Source: a virus
Reading direction: 5' to 3' (one strand)
DNA length: 56,058 nt
Virus record (IMG/VR): IMGVR_UViG_3300030102_004176
Span: 1-56,058 of that record
Shown here: positions 1 to 8,446 of the stretch, in pieces
Layout: each line of letters starts with the position of its first letter
How positions within the stretch are numbered: the stretch's first letter is position 1
Notes under the pieces: generated by a model
What the model was told of the DNA's origin: nothing
Databases searched by the model: none
What the model saw: the letters and a program-made list of their open reading frames with translations, nothing else
Position numbers and translations under genes: made by a program

Positions 1-114
1 ACAGCTGGTACAGGTCCTGGTGTGAATCCATTTGCTCAAGCTGTTGGAGCAGGAGTGGGAGCTTATAAAGCTTTTGATCTTCTTGGTGGCACAGGTATAT
101 CAGGAAGTAAATAA
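1..114 (+). CDS. C-terminus of a Gly/Ala-rich phage protein (5' end outside window)
   Basis: An open frame runs from the first base to TAA at 112-114 and encodes 37 residues rich in Gly and Ala, including GAGVGAYKAFDLLGG. Its stop overlaps the next start (TAATG). The composition resembles the Gly/Ala-rich gene that runs off the right end. Joining the two window ends directly does not keep frame: two extra bases (modulo 3) would be needed. It is therefore either the end of that gene across a small gap or a separate neighbour. Function unknown. Confidence 0.6.
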   Translation, partial: TAGTGPGVNPFAQAVGAGVGAYKAFDLLGGTGISGSK

Positions 115-2750
115 TGAGCAAAACTTTAAAAAGAAAATTGTTCAGGCACAAATATCAAATAGCCACGAAACAGGTGCCAGGACATATGGCTGGTATGCTC
201 ATAAATCCTCTCATGCAACTAGGTGCTAGAGTTGCACCTTATTTATCTCCGTATGCTATGGGTCTAAGACAAGCAGCACAACCAGTTATGCAAAGAGGTG
301 CTGAACTTGCAGGTAGAATAGGTCAGTCTCCAGCTGCAAAACTTGCCAAACGAGCGGGTAAAGCAATTGAAAAGTCACCATTTGGACAAGCTGCAGGGAA
401 AACTTTTTCTGTTTTATCTTTGCCTCTTGCTGGTGTTAGTGGTGGTAAAACTGTTTATGATACAACTATGGCTGCTAGTGATTTTATGGAGGGTGATGTC
501 GAAGGAGCAAAAGCTAGAGGTATTGAGGCTCTTCGTAGTGGTTTAGATACAGCTGCAGCAATTCCTTTTTTGCGACCAGGGGCATATTTGACCAGTAAAG
601 CGTTTACAGGAACAGGAAAAACGGGCATAACAAAACTAGCAGGTGAAATAACTCCTAAATTTGTTAAGAAAAATCCTTTAGTGTCAGAAATTCCAATAGC
701 TGCTGGTTATATGATGTTACCAGAGAATGCTGAAGGTCAGGAAATGTTTGACCCAAGTAAACCAAAAACAGCATCAGAATTAGGTTTATCTCCACCAACT
801 CCAGAAGACGAAGAACAAATAATTGATGACTCAACTAAAGATGCAACTGAACAAAATCTTGAAAGCACGCCACCCGATCAAAAACAACTATTAGTAAACT
901 CTGAAAATTTAGCAAGAGTCTATGGTCAGGCAGAAGGTGAATTAGCTGATGAAAGAAAAGATGTAACTTCTATGAAAAATGTTTTAAAAGAAACTGAACC
1001 TGAAATGTATGAAAAAGTTATGTCTGGAGAAGAGGGAGCTGATGTGAAAGAAGCTCAAGTAACACTTGATACTAACTTTGCTAGTGCAAATGAAACAGGT
1101 TTAATTAAAAACAATGTAAATCCCGATGGCGACAATAGTCTTGCAGGTAATGCTAATTATTCTGAAAATGAGACTTCATTAATGGAGATCGCTTCCGCTC
1201 AAGAGATAGAAGCTGGCAATATGTTAAAATCTCAAAAATTAATTAATGAATATGAAAAAAAATTAAATGATAGACAAAAACAATCTTTTGATGAATACAA
1301 AAAAACGTATCAACAAATGACTGGTGATGACGGAACTAACAATTATAGAGATATAGCTATATTCAAATGGGCTATGAGAATGATGAGTGCAAAAACAGCA
1401 CAAACAGGTATGGCAGGTTTTTTTGATGTGTTAGGTAGGTCCTCTTCTGCTTTAGCTGATGATATATTAGCGATTGATCAAAATGAAAAAGCTCAAAATA
1501 AATATATGGCTGAACGTTATTTAGATTACGAAAAATCATTTGATGCTACAACAGCACAAAATGACAAAGAAATATTTGCAGCTCAACTAGGTCTTGCTCA
1601 ACAATTAGAACAAAGGGCTTTCACAACAAATAGAGATGCAGCCGACAGAGCATTTCAAATGGCTAAGCTAGAAGCAGAATTAAGACAAAAAGCTGCAGCA
1701 GCGAAAGCAAAAGCAATGAGAGAAAATATGAAAGTTGATAACCCTGAAACTTACTTGTTAGAAGATAAAACTGTTTTTGGTGGACGTAGAAGTATAACTG
1801 TTTATCAAAATCCTCAAAAAGTACCGATGAAGTATGGTCCAGTTTATAATGAGAAAGGTCAAATTATTGATAGACAATTACAGCCTTTTACAGATGCTAA
1901 TGGTGTGCCTGCAGATTTAGATCAATACAGAAAAGTAAAATACAATGATACTCTGATTGCAAAAACTTTTAATTCTATGAAAATGGCAAACGAAGCCATG
2001 CGTTTCTCAAAACAGTTTGGTGATATTACTGATCAATTTGGCGATAATATTATTGGACTTTCAGGTGCTATTAAAATTCTTCAAACAAACTTTTTAGACG
2101 TCTTATCACAAGTTCCAGTAGTCGGTGGTGGTTTAGCAAGTAAACTAGGTGGAAATAATTTGAATGCTTTTGTAAATTCCAATATGTCCGATTCAGATTT
2201 TAAAAATGAATTAGCTAGACTTGCAGGGGTAACAGACTCTGGCGAAGCTGTGCCCCAAGAAAAAGTTGAAGAAATATTAGCAAAGTACGATGCCGATATT
2301 AAAGCTGCGGAGAAAGCTGTCAAATCAAGGACCTCAACATTTAAATTAGACAGAACAGATAGAACTCAAATTGAAGCCTTATCTTCATTAATGGTAATGG
2401 AACAGAGGATGAAATACGTTATTGCGCATGCAAACAAAGCAGGGGATAGATTAGCATTGTCAGATATTGCTTCTGCCGAAAAAAGAACAGAGATATTTCC
2501 TTTATTTAAAGCAAGACCACTCATAAAAGAAAACTACAAAAAGTTTTCACGAGATATGGAGACAGTTATGGCACAAAAATTTGAAGAATATTTACAGTAT
2601 GGTGGTGATCCAAATGTGATTATGAGAGCTTTTCCAGATAATGAGTGGGTGATAAAAACTTTAGATGAGCAAGGTATAAAACAAGAAAATATACCTTCTG
2701 AAGCTGATATAATTGAAAATTTAAAACGTAAAGGTTTAATTACATCATGA
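114..2750 (+). CDS. Large virion-associated protein (putative ejection/internal protein), 878 aa
   Basis: This is a long alternating Ala/Gly-rich and charged protein. The N-terminal ~230 residues are basic, with weakly hydrophobic Gly/Ala stretches. The middle (roughly 220-420) is acidic. A Lys/Glu/Gln-rich coiled-coil-like region spans about 400-560. I see no enzymatic motif. Its size, its place after the tail and glycosyltransferase genes (if the map is circular) and its tight coupling to a second giant gene (4-bp ATGA overlap) resemble the internal/ejection proteins of podoviruses. The role is inferred from position and composition only. Confidence 0.7.
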   Translation: MSKTLKRKLFRHKYQIATKQVPGHMAGMLINPLMQLGARVAPYLSPYAMGLRQAAQPVMQRGAELAGRIGQSPAAKLAKRAGKAIEKSPFGQAAGKTFSVLSLPLAGVSGGKTVYDTTMAASDFMEGDVEGAKARGIEALRSGLDTAAAIPFLRPGAYLTSKAFTGTGKTGITKLAGEITPKFVKKNPLVSEIPIAAGYMMLPENAEGQEMFDPSKPKTASELGLSPPTPEDEEQIIDDSTKDATEQNLESTPPDQKQLLVNSENLARVYGQAEGELADERKDVTSMKNVLKETEPEMYEKVMSGEEGADVKEAQVTLDTNFASANETGLIKNNVNPDGDNSLAGNANYSENETSLMEIASAQEIEAGNMLKSQKLINEYEKKLNDRQKQSFDEYKKTYQQMTGDDGTNNYRDIAIFKWAMRMMSAKTAQTGMAGFFDVLGRSSSALADDILAIDQNEKAQNKYMAERYLDYEKSFDATTAQNDKEIFAAQLGLAQQLEQRAFTTNRDAADRAFQMAKLEAELRQKAAAAKAKAMRENMKVDNPETYLLEDKTVFGGRRSITVYQNPQKVPMKYGPVYNEKGQIIDRQLQPFTDANGVPADLDQYRKVKYNDTLIAKTFNSMKMANEAMRFSKQFGDITDQFGDNIIGLSGAIKILQTNFLDVLSQVPVVGGGLASKLGGNNLNAFVNSNMSDSDFKNELARLAGVTDSGEAVPQEKVEEILAKYDADIKAAEKAVKSRTSTFKLDRTDRTQIEALSSLMVMEQRMKYVIAHANKAGDRLALSDIASAEKRTEIFPLFKARPLIKENYKKFSRDMETVMAQKFEEYLQYGGDPNVIMRAFPDNEWVIKTLDEQGIKQENIPSEADIIENLKRKGLITS

Positions 2751-5700
2751 ACATAGCAGAATTACAAAAGTCTTTCGACAACTTTGAGTTTGACCCTTCA
2801 CAGTATGGTGAAGAAGAATTGCAAGCTATAGATCAAGCTTTCAAAGGCGGAGTGTTACAAAACTTTTCTGGAGTTGGTCAATACCAAGGCGTAAGACAGT
2901 CTGCACAAAAAGATATTGCTAAAGGTATACAGCAAGAAGAAGAAACAGTTCCTGGTGTTACAATACCTGGTGTTGGCACAGTAATGACAGAAAAAGCTAG
3001 CTTTGAAACTTTTGGAGATGTAGCTGGCTCTTTCATACCTTATATTATGGATAGACAAAAGCTTATTGATGCCTTTAATCCAGAAACAAGTAGACAATTT
3101 GGTGTAAATTATAGAAAAGGTTTTGTTCAAAAAACTGCTGATTTAGCATCTAAACTTGAAAAGATACCTATGGTGAAACGTTTTGGAATGTTAGGTAGAA
3201 TGTTTGCTAGAACTGTAGGTACACTGGGAAATGCAGTTAGAAAAACTGATGATTTCTTAAAATATGGTGCAACACAAGCTACAAAAACAGAATTAAAATC
3301 TATTACTGGTGGAGCTTTAGGAGCAGCTGCGGGTTCTACTGCTTTTGACACAGTAAATAATTTACAAAAAGATTTTGCAGTTGGTGTTCAATATGATCTA
3401 GCTGATGTAGCTGAGAATGAAAAAGATAAATTATCTCCAGTACAAAGAACATTAGCAAATGCAATGGAGGCAGCTAAAAACTCTTTATTGTGGGCAGGTG
3501 GTATGAACGCTTTTGCTGAAGGGGCAGGTATTACAGCTAAAGCTTTTGCAAAGAAACTTACATCAACAGGTACACCAGAATCAAAAGAAGTTGGTGAGTT
3601 AGCAAAAAAATATGGTATTAATTTAAATTTAGGTCAAGCTGCAAAAGAGGGTGGTATCTTCGGTAACTTTATTAAAACGTATTTTGAAACTCTTGGTATT
3701 ATGCCAGGTGTTGCAGTGGTTGGTAAAAGACAAAGAGCACCACAAGAAAAAAAAGTAGGTGAAGCTATGTTTGAGTTTGCAGAAAACTTTGCACCTGTGA
3801 CCACGGCTCGCATCTTAGGGTATGAGGCTTTAGATGTAATAGATAACAATTACATACAATACATGAATTTGATTGATGAGGGTTTCAAACAACTGAAAAA
3901 TGAAGCCGATGCTATGGGTAATCCAAGAATGATACCAACTACCAAATTAAGAGAAATGGCTCAAGAATATATGGGCGATCTAAAAGATTTTGAAATTGGT
4001 AAATTAGGTTTAGACGAAGATAAAAGACTTTTTAAAATGTTAGCTAAAAACGACCCTGTCAATGCTTTGTTCTTAAAATTTGCAGATCAAGGTATATTTG
4101 ATGATAAATTTTTTCTTACACCAAAAGAATATTTACAACTTAGAAAAGATATAAATAAGTCTGTGAAAATGTCACCTAACAACAGATCAATACTACAAGC
4201 AGCCACAGGACTAAGAAGAGGTCTGGAACAAGATCTTGGATCTGTAGGACAGCCAGCTGTTCAACAACAAATATTACAAAAAAGTCCAGATTTTGCTGGA
4301 AAACAATTTGCGAACGCTGCTGAAAAAAATAAATTTATGGAAGATTCAGCTAAAAATCTTGAAGTTTTTGGAAATGAATTAATAAACAAATTTCATATGT
4401 ATTCTGCAATTACATCACCTTTTGAAAGTATGACAGCTAAAGAATTAAAAAAATTTGGTGACTATCTTTTTTCAGCCAAATCTGAACTAGGTGTTATGGG
4501 AGAGGCAAAACAAGTGCCTAGTAAAATGTTTGACTCTGTGATTACAGGTATTTTAAGAGATGGATCACCTGAAGCGTTGAATGAACTTAGGTTTTTAGTG
4601 GGAGCGACTGATAAAGGTTTTACTCGTACAGTAAAAGAAACTCTACCAGATGGTAAAGTTGTAGATAAGCAAATTAAAGTCGGTGAAAACTTTATGAACA
4701 AACTTACTTCACGATTTATTTATGATGCATTTTTTAAATCTTTTGCAAAACAACCTGATGAAACTCTAGCTAGAAACTTGGAATTATTTAAAGATCTACA
4801 AGAAAAAGGTATGGCACGAGGTGTGTTTGCTGACGAAGTATTAGATGCTGCAGGAGTGGCTGATATTGCAAAACTTAAAGAAATTCAAGCTGAAAAGACT
4901 ATGGCTAATAATGTAGAAAGAATTACCAAAGAACAAATAGAAGTAAACTTAACACCAGAAGGTTTAGGTGAATTTCAAGGTATGGATGTTTTAAGAAAAA
5001 ATTTAGGTTTAAATAATGCTGACGGCAGTGTAAATCAAGCAGGTAGAGAAAAACTACAAATATTGTTTGGCACTGGTGAAAAGGGTGCAAAACAATTAAA
5101 AGATTTAGAAGACTTTTTAGATGTTGTAGAAAGATTTAATTCCCAGTCTATTGGTGAGAGTAGCCGATTCCTTACTCGAAGAATTGGCTTGACAGGTTTA
5201 TCCTTAACAGCTGGTACCATAGGTGCTTTTACAGGTGGTCTAGGAGTTGGTTTTATGGGTCTAATCTTGACTCCTTTATTATTAAGAGGTGTTGGTGGTT
5301 TGGTATCAAACCCTAAATATATGAAAGCTTTACTAGATGTTTACACACCTGATGAAAGATTAGCTCGACTTGGTAAAGGTTCTTTTAAAGATGCTCCTTT
5401 TATTGATCCTCTTCAACCGCTCGGTAAATATTTATCACCATCAAAAAGAAGATCATTAGGAATTTTATTAAATTATTTTAAAAGTTCAGAAGATGAAGTT
5501 CCTATAGACCCTGATACTATGACAGCAGAACAAATAAGAGATTATCTTTCAAACAAAGTAAGAACTATGGTCCCTAACACAGCTATGAAAATGTCTGATC
5601 TACCACCTAATCAAATTAAAAAAATGTTTCCTGATGTGCACCTTTATCAGAATTCATCTTTAGAAGATAGAGCAAAGTATGATGAAATACTTGCTGGTGG

Positions 5701-5965
5701 TATTAAAGCAAGAGCATTCACAGATGCAGTGCGTGATGCTGATAATGAAAGTGCCGTAAGAAATGTAAGCTTAGATGCGATGATCAGAAATCCTCAAGCT
5801 ATGCAACTTGCACAAAGTGCTCCTAGTGCACCAAGACAAGAAGAAATGACCACGCCTCAGCAGCCAGCTGCAACAGGTATGCAAAGACAAGGATTGTTTG
5901 CATCTCTATTTCCTAATGATCCTACTTTACAAATGTTAAGTCAGAGGAAACAAAACAATGCCTGA
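2747..5965 (+). CDS. Giant virion-associated protein (putative ejection protein), 1072 aa
   Basis: The start overlaps the upstream stop by 4 bp. The protein is largely helical and charged, with Gly/Ala-rich weakly hydrophobic segments near 185-200 and 240-260. A strongly hydrophobic Gly-rich stretch near residues 820-850 (TGGLGVGFMGLILTPLLL) could insert into a membrane. The C-terminus is Gln/Pro/Ser rich. No peptidoglycan hydrolase motif was recognised. The pair with the 878-aa gene looks like podovirus proteins that leave the head with the DNA and form a trans-envelope channel. That role is inferred from size, hydrophobic pattern and position. Confidence 0.7.
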   Translation: MNIAELQKSFDNFEFDPSQYGEEELQAIDQAFKGGVLQNFSGVGQYQGVRQSAQKDIAKGIQQEEETVPGVTIPGVGTVMTEKASFETFGDVAGSFIPYIMDRQKLIDAFNPETSRQFGVNYRKGFVQKTADLASKLEKIPMVKRFGMLGRMFARTVGTLGNAVRKTDDFLKYGATQATKTELKSITGGALGAAAGSTAFDTVNNLQKDFAVGVQYDLADVAENEKDKLSPVQRTLANAMEAAKNSLLWAGGMNAFAEGAGITAKAFAKKLTSTGTPESKEVGELAKKYGINLNLGQAAKEGGIFGNFIKTYFETLGIMPGVAVVGKRQRAPQEKKVGEAMFEFAENFAPVTTARILGYEALDVIDNNYIQYMNLIDEGFKQLKNEADAMGNPRMIPTTKLREMAQEYMGDLKDFEIGKLGLDEDKRLFKMLAKNDPVNALFLKFADQGIFDDKFFLTPKEYLQLRKDINKSVKMSPNNRSILQAATGLRRGLEQDLGSVGQPAVQQQILQKSPDFAGKQFANAAEKNKFMEDSAKNLEVFGNELINKFHMYSAITSPFESMTAKELKKFGDYLFSAKSELGVMGEAKQVPSKMFDSVITGILRDGSPEALNELRFLVGATDKGFTRTVKETLPDGKVVDKQIKVGENFMNKLTSRFIYDAFFKSFAKQPDETLARNLELFKDLQEKGMARGVFADEVLDAAGVADIAKLKEIQAEKTMANNVERITKEQIEVNLTPEGLGEFQGMDVLRKNLGLNNADGSVNQAGREKLQILFGTGEKGAKQLKDLEDFLDVVERFNSQSIGESSRFLTRRIGLTGLSLTAGTIGAFTGGLGVGFMGLILTPLLLRGVGGLVSNPKYMKALLDVYTPDERLARLGKGSFKDAPFIDPLQPLGKYLSPSKRRSLGILLNYFKSSEDEVPIDPDTMTAEQIRDYLSNKVRTMVPNTAMKMSDLPPNQIKKMFPDVHLYQNSSLEDRAKYDEILAGGIKARAFTDAVRDADNESAVRNVSLDAMIRNPQAMQLAQSAPSAPRQEEMTTPQQPAATGMQRQGLFASLFPNDPTLQMLSQRKQNNA

Positions 5966-6179
5966 GCCAAGAACGACTAAAGAACATATTATATCTTTGT
6001 ATGGACACATTGAGGGTGTTAAAAGAGATGTAAAAACAATAAAAGAGAATCATCTAGCCCACATTCACGAAGACATTGATAAACTTGGTGAAAAAGTAGA
6101 CAAGTTGTTATTTTGGTTAATGAGTGGTATGCTCACAATAATCATAACAATAATAGGGCTTGTAGCATGGATCCAATAA
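5958..6179 (+). CDS. Small XhlA-like membrane protein, putative holin or lysis accessory
   Basis: The 73-residue protein has an N-terminal soluble part with an amphipathic helix (GHIEGVKRDVKTIKENHLAH, then a heptad-like segment) and one C-terminal transmembrane helix (about 50-72, MLTIIITIIGLVAWI). The 'IKENHLAHI' core followed by a single terminal helix resembles the XhlA/haemolysin-type phage membrane proteins. It overlaps the preceding gene by 8 bp and the following one by 13 bp. It could help lysis or anchor virion proteins at the membrane; neither is shown. Confidence 0.6.
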   Translation: MPEPRTTKEHIISLYGHIEGVKRDVKTIKENHLAHIHEDIDKLGEKVDKLLFWLMSGMLTIIITIIGLVAWIQ

Positions 6180-6610
6180 CGATAGCAACAGCAGCCTTTA
6201 GCGCAATAAAATCTAGTGTTGAGGTTGGTAAACAATTGACTGACGTTTCAGGACAGATAATAAAATTTGTTAATCAAATGACAAATGTTGAAGAGGAACA
6301 TAAAAAACAAAAAGCCAGTTGGTTTACATCTTCAAACGAAGAAGCTTTAGACACATTTTTTAAAATTCAAAAAGTTCATCAAATGGAAGAGCAATTAAGA
6401 GAAGTGTTTATGCTTTACGGAAATATTAATATGTGGAATGAGTTCGTAGCCATTCGAGCAAAAGTTAGAAAAGAAAGACAGATAGCTAAAGCAAAAAAAC
6501 AAAGAGAACGAGCTGAATTATTACAGTTTTTAACATATGCTGGTCTTGCTTTAGGTGTTATTGCTATCATAGTTATATTTAGTATAAATTACTTTATGTT
6601 GACAAAATAG
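6167..6610 (+). CDS. Membrane-anchored coiled-coil protein of unknown function, 147 aa
   Basis: I start it at ATG 6167 (MDPITIATAAFSAIK) because the frame upstream of that is an unlikely His/Asn-rich extension inside the previous gene. Residues 1-20 are hydrophobic, 40-120 are highly charged and helical with many Lys/Glu/Gln, and the C-terminal ~25 residues form a transmembrane segment (LGVIAIIVIFSINYFMLT). I recall similar proteins in other marine phages with no assigned role. Together with the XhlA-like neighbour it may belong to an envelope or lysis cassette. Confidence 0.6.
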   Translation: MDPITIATAAFSAIKSSVEVGKQLTDVSGQIIKFVNQMTNVEEEHKKQKASWFTSSNEEALDTFFKIQKVHQMEEQLREVFMLYGNINMWNEFVAIRAKVRKERQIAKAKKQRERAELLQFLTYAGLALGVIAIIVIFSINYFMLTK

Positions 6611-6626
6611 TTGTAAACCGGCAAAA

Positions 6627-6649
6627 AACGACCGATTTTAAGCGCCGTA
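6627..6649 (+). repeat. 23-bp motif, copy 1 of a long-range inverted pair
   Basis: The 23 bases match the reverse complement of 25199-25221 at 22 positions; the only difference is a C/A at position 6643. It lies in the 133-bp gap between the membrane-protein gene and the Lys/Met-rich gene. The copies face opposite ways and bracket the early/replication region. Confidence 0.7.
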
Positions 6650-6743
6650 CACGCAAAGATTTTATGTAAGATGACCTTTACTACCTAGCTAAAAACCATT
6701 AAAATACATCTAGTTAACTAATAAACCTTATAAGGAGATAATA

Positions 6744-7022
6744 ATGCAAAAAAAAATGAAATCAAAAGGCTATGCCAAAGGTGGAGCCAAAATGATGAAA
6801 GCTATGGGCGGAAAAATGATGAAGTCTAAAGGTTACGCTAAGGGTGGAGCTAAAATGATGAAAGCTAAATCAGGTAAAATGATGAAAGCTATGGGCGGAA
6901 AAATGATGAAGTCCAAAGGTTACGCTAAAGGCGGAGCTAAAATGGTTAAAGCTAGTATGGGTGTAGCTGCTATGAAATCGGCTTTAAAGAAAAAAGGTTT
7001 CAAGGTCACAAAAATAAAATAA
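6744..7022 (+). CDS. Lys/Met/Gly-rich tandem-repeat basic protein, 92 aa
   Basis: Good Shine-Dalgarno (AAGGAG) 8 bases before ATG. About 30% Lys and 20% Met, with no acidic residues seen. It is built from repeats of KGYAKGGAKMMKA and GGKMMKS; the KGYAKGG block occurs three times. The C-terminal 25 residues (MKSALKKKGFKVTKIK) are non-repetitive. The composition suggests nucleic-acid condensation or packaging. It stands alone between two gaps, directly downstream of the 23-bp inverted motif, so it may be transcribed separately. Function unknown. Confidence 0.65.
   Translation: MQKKMKSKGYAKGGAKMMKAMGGKMMKSKGYAKGGAKMMKAKSGKMMKAMGGKMMKSKGYAKGGAKMVKASMGVAAMKSALKKKGFKVTKIK
6765..6950 (+). repeat. 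In-frame tandem repeats inside the Lys/Met-rich gene
   Basis: Copies of the KGYAKGGAK-encoding block begin at 6765, 6828 and 6915, so the spacings are 63 and 87 bases, both multiples of three. Copies differ at synonymous positions (for example TAT/TAC, GCC/GCT), which points to older duplication under coding selection rather than very recent slippage. Confidence 0.75.
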
Positions 7023-7059
7023 ATTCTTGCTTAGTATTATTTTATATTTATTATAGGGT

Positions 7060-7737
7060 ATGGCATATCTTATTAAGAACATACCCTATTTTAAAGTATG
7101 GGTAAGAAAAGAATTCACACACAATCACAGAAAATATCAGGGCGAGTACATTCATGCACTTGCTTGTGCTGTTACCAGTATCCCTGATAGGTGCTTAAGC
7201 TTTCAGGTCATTTTTACAGGTTGCGAAGACGAAGAGAATAGACTTGAAAATCCGCATGGTGGAGCAATGTGGGCACGAATGCCTATAACGGCTCTTGTGG
7301 CAGATGAACCTTTGGATATATTTCCTCCTCCCCTTCAAACTCATCTGGCACAACCATGGGATTGTTCAGCGCGTAACTTCGAGGTGATAAAATTTGATAG
7401 AACTTCAAGCAGTCCATGGCAATGTAAAATAGATGGAGAATTTTATACTGGCAAGTATTATTTTACTGTTGATTATACTGGATCAGAAATAGCTGATGAC
7501 CCTGCTCAACATAAACAATCACACGTTATTGAATTAACAAGTGGCCCCTGGAAAGGCTGCATTGTGGCTTTACCTAATAATAGAGTCAGAGTTACATCAC
7601 CAGCTATGTGGGTTACAGGGAAGGGAGCTCCTGATTTTATACCGAGTCAATGGACACACAGTGCTGAAGGACATGATAGCTATATGGATTGGGAAACTAC
7701 CTTTAATAATCTATATGCAGATAACGAAAAAGAATAA
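7060..7737 (+). CDS. Conserved-looking hypothetical protein, 225 aa
   Basis: Soluble, Trp/Pro/His-containing protein (FKVWVRKEFTHNHRKYQGEY at the N-terminus) with several Cys and no motif I recognise. Balanced amino-acid composition and coding-like codon use support a real gene. It overlaps the downstream nuclease gene by 23 bp, so it probably belongs to the replication/recombination transcript. No function is offered. Confidence 0.7.
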   Translation: MAYLIKNIPYFKVWVRKEFTHNHRKYQGEYIHALACAVTSIPDRCLSFQVIFTGCEDEENRLENPHGGAMWARMPITALVADEPLDIFPPPLQTHLAQPWDCSARNFEVIKFDRTSSSPWQCKIDGEFYTGKYYFTVDYTGSEIADDPAQHKQSHVIELTSGPWKGCIVALPNNRVRVTSPAMWVTGKGAPDFIPSQWTHSAEGHDSYMDWETTFNNLYADNEKE

Positions 7738-8446
7738 ACAATTCGAAGTATCTGGCTTTACTATAAATAAAAAGTACAGTTATAAAGAATATTCAAGAAA
7801 TGATGAAGAGTCAGGTAGAACTTACAATGTTGGTGAGTTTAAAATACCATCTGTCACAACTATTTTAAACAAAACACAAAGCGAAGAAAAAAGAAGATCG
7901 CTTGATGCATGGAGAGAACGTGTAGGATATCAAGAAGCTGCACGGATCACGGCCCAAGCATCTAAAAGAGGCACAGAAATGCATTATGTATTAGAACAAT
8001 ATTTAAATGGAATAGGATATATCAACCTTTCTAAAGATGGTGTTTTACCTCGTATGATGGCACATACAATAGTTTCTAATCTTGACCGATTTAGTCAGGT
8101 ATATGGTACCGAAGTGAGTTTATTTTACAAAGATAGATGGGCAGGAATGACTGATGTGGTTGGTGTATATGATGATAAATCTACGATAGTGGATTTTAAG
8201 CAAGCTAACAAACCAAAAAGAGAAGAATGGATTGAGGACTATTATTATCAGATAGCTGCATATTCTTTAGCTCATAAATTAAATTTTGGTCCTATTGAAC
8301 AAGGTTTAATTTGTATATGCACAAAAGACCTGCAATATCAACAATTTAAGATGAATACAAATATGTTATCTGAGTATGAAGATAAGTGGATGGACAGGGT
8401 AGAAAAGTTTTACAAATATTCTAATACTTCTTCACCTAACGTTTGA
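7715..8446 (+). CDS. RecB-like PD-(D/E)XK nuclease
   Basis: I place the start at ATG 7715 because the residues before it are translated from inside the upstream gene. The 243-aa product shows the Cas4/RecB-type nuclease pattern: an early His motif (KRGTEMHYVLE), then GMTDVVGVY followed by STIVDFKQA, giving the D...D-x-K active site, then a Tyr-rich helix (YYYQIAAYSLAHKL) typical of the family. It probably acts as an exonuclease in phage recombination or host DNA breakdown. Its 3' end overlaps the convergent helicase gene by 37 bp. Confidence 0.85.
   Translation: MQITKKNKQFEVSGFTINKKYSYKEYSRNDEESGRTYNVGEFKIPSVTTILNKTQSEEKRRSLDAWRERVGYQEAARITAQASKRGTEMHYVLEQYLNGIGYINLSKDGVLPRMMAHTIVSNLDRFSQVYGTEVSLFYKDRWAGMTDVVGVYDDKSTIVDFKQANKPKREEWIEDYYYQIAAYSLAHKLNFGPIEQGLICICTKDLQYQQFKMNTNMLSEYEDKWMDRVEKFYKYSNTSSPNV

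Noticed and set aside
6113-6166. N-terminal extension of the 147-aa membrane protein
   Set aside because: The added residues (VNEWYAHNNHNNNRACS) are translated from inside the preceding gene in another frame; ATG 6167 gives a sensible protein.
7541-7714. N-terminal extension of the PD-(D/E)XK nuclease
   Set aside because: It lies wholly within the upstream gene and shows no family pattern; ATG 7715 fits the overlaps seen elsewhere.
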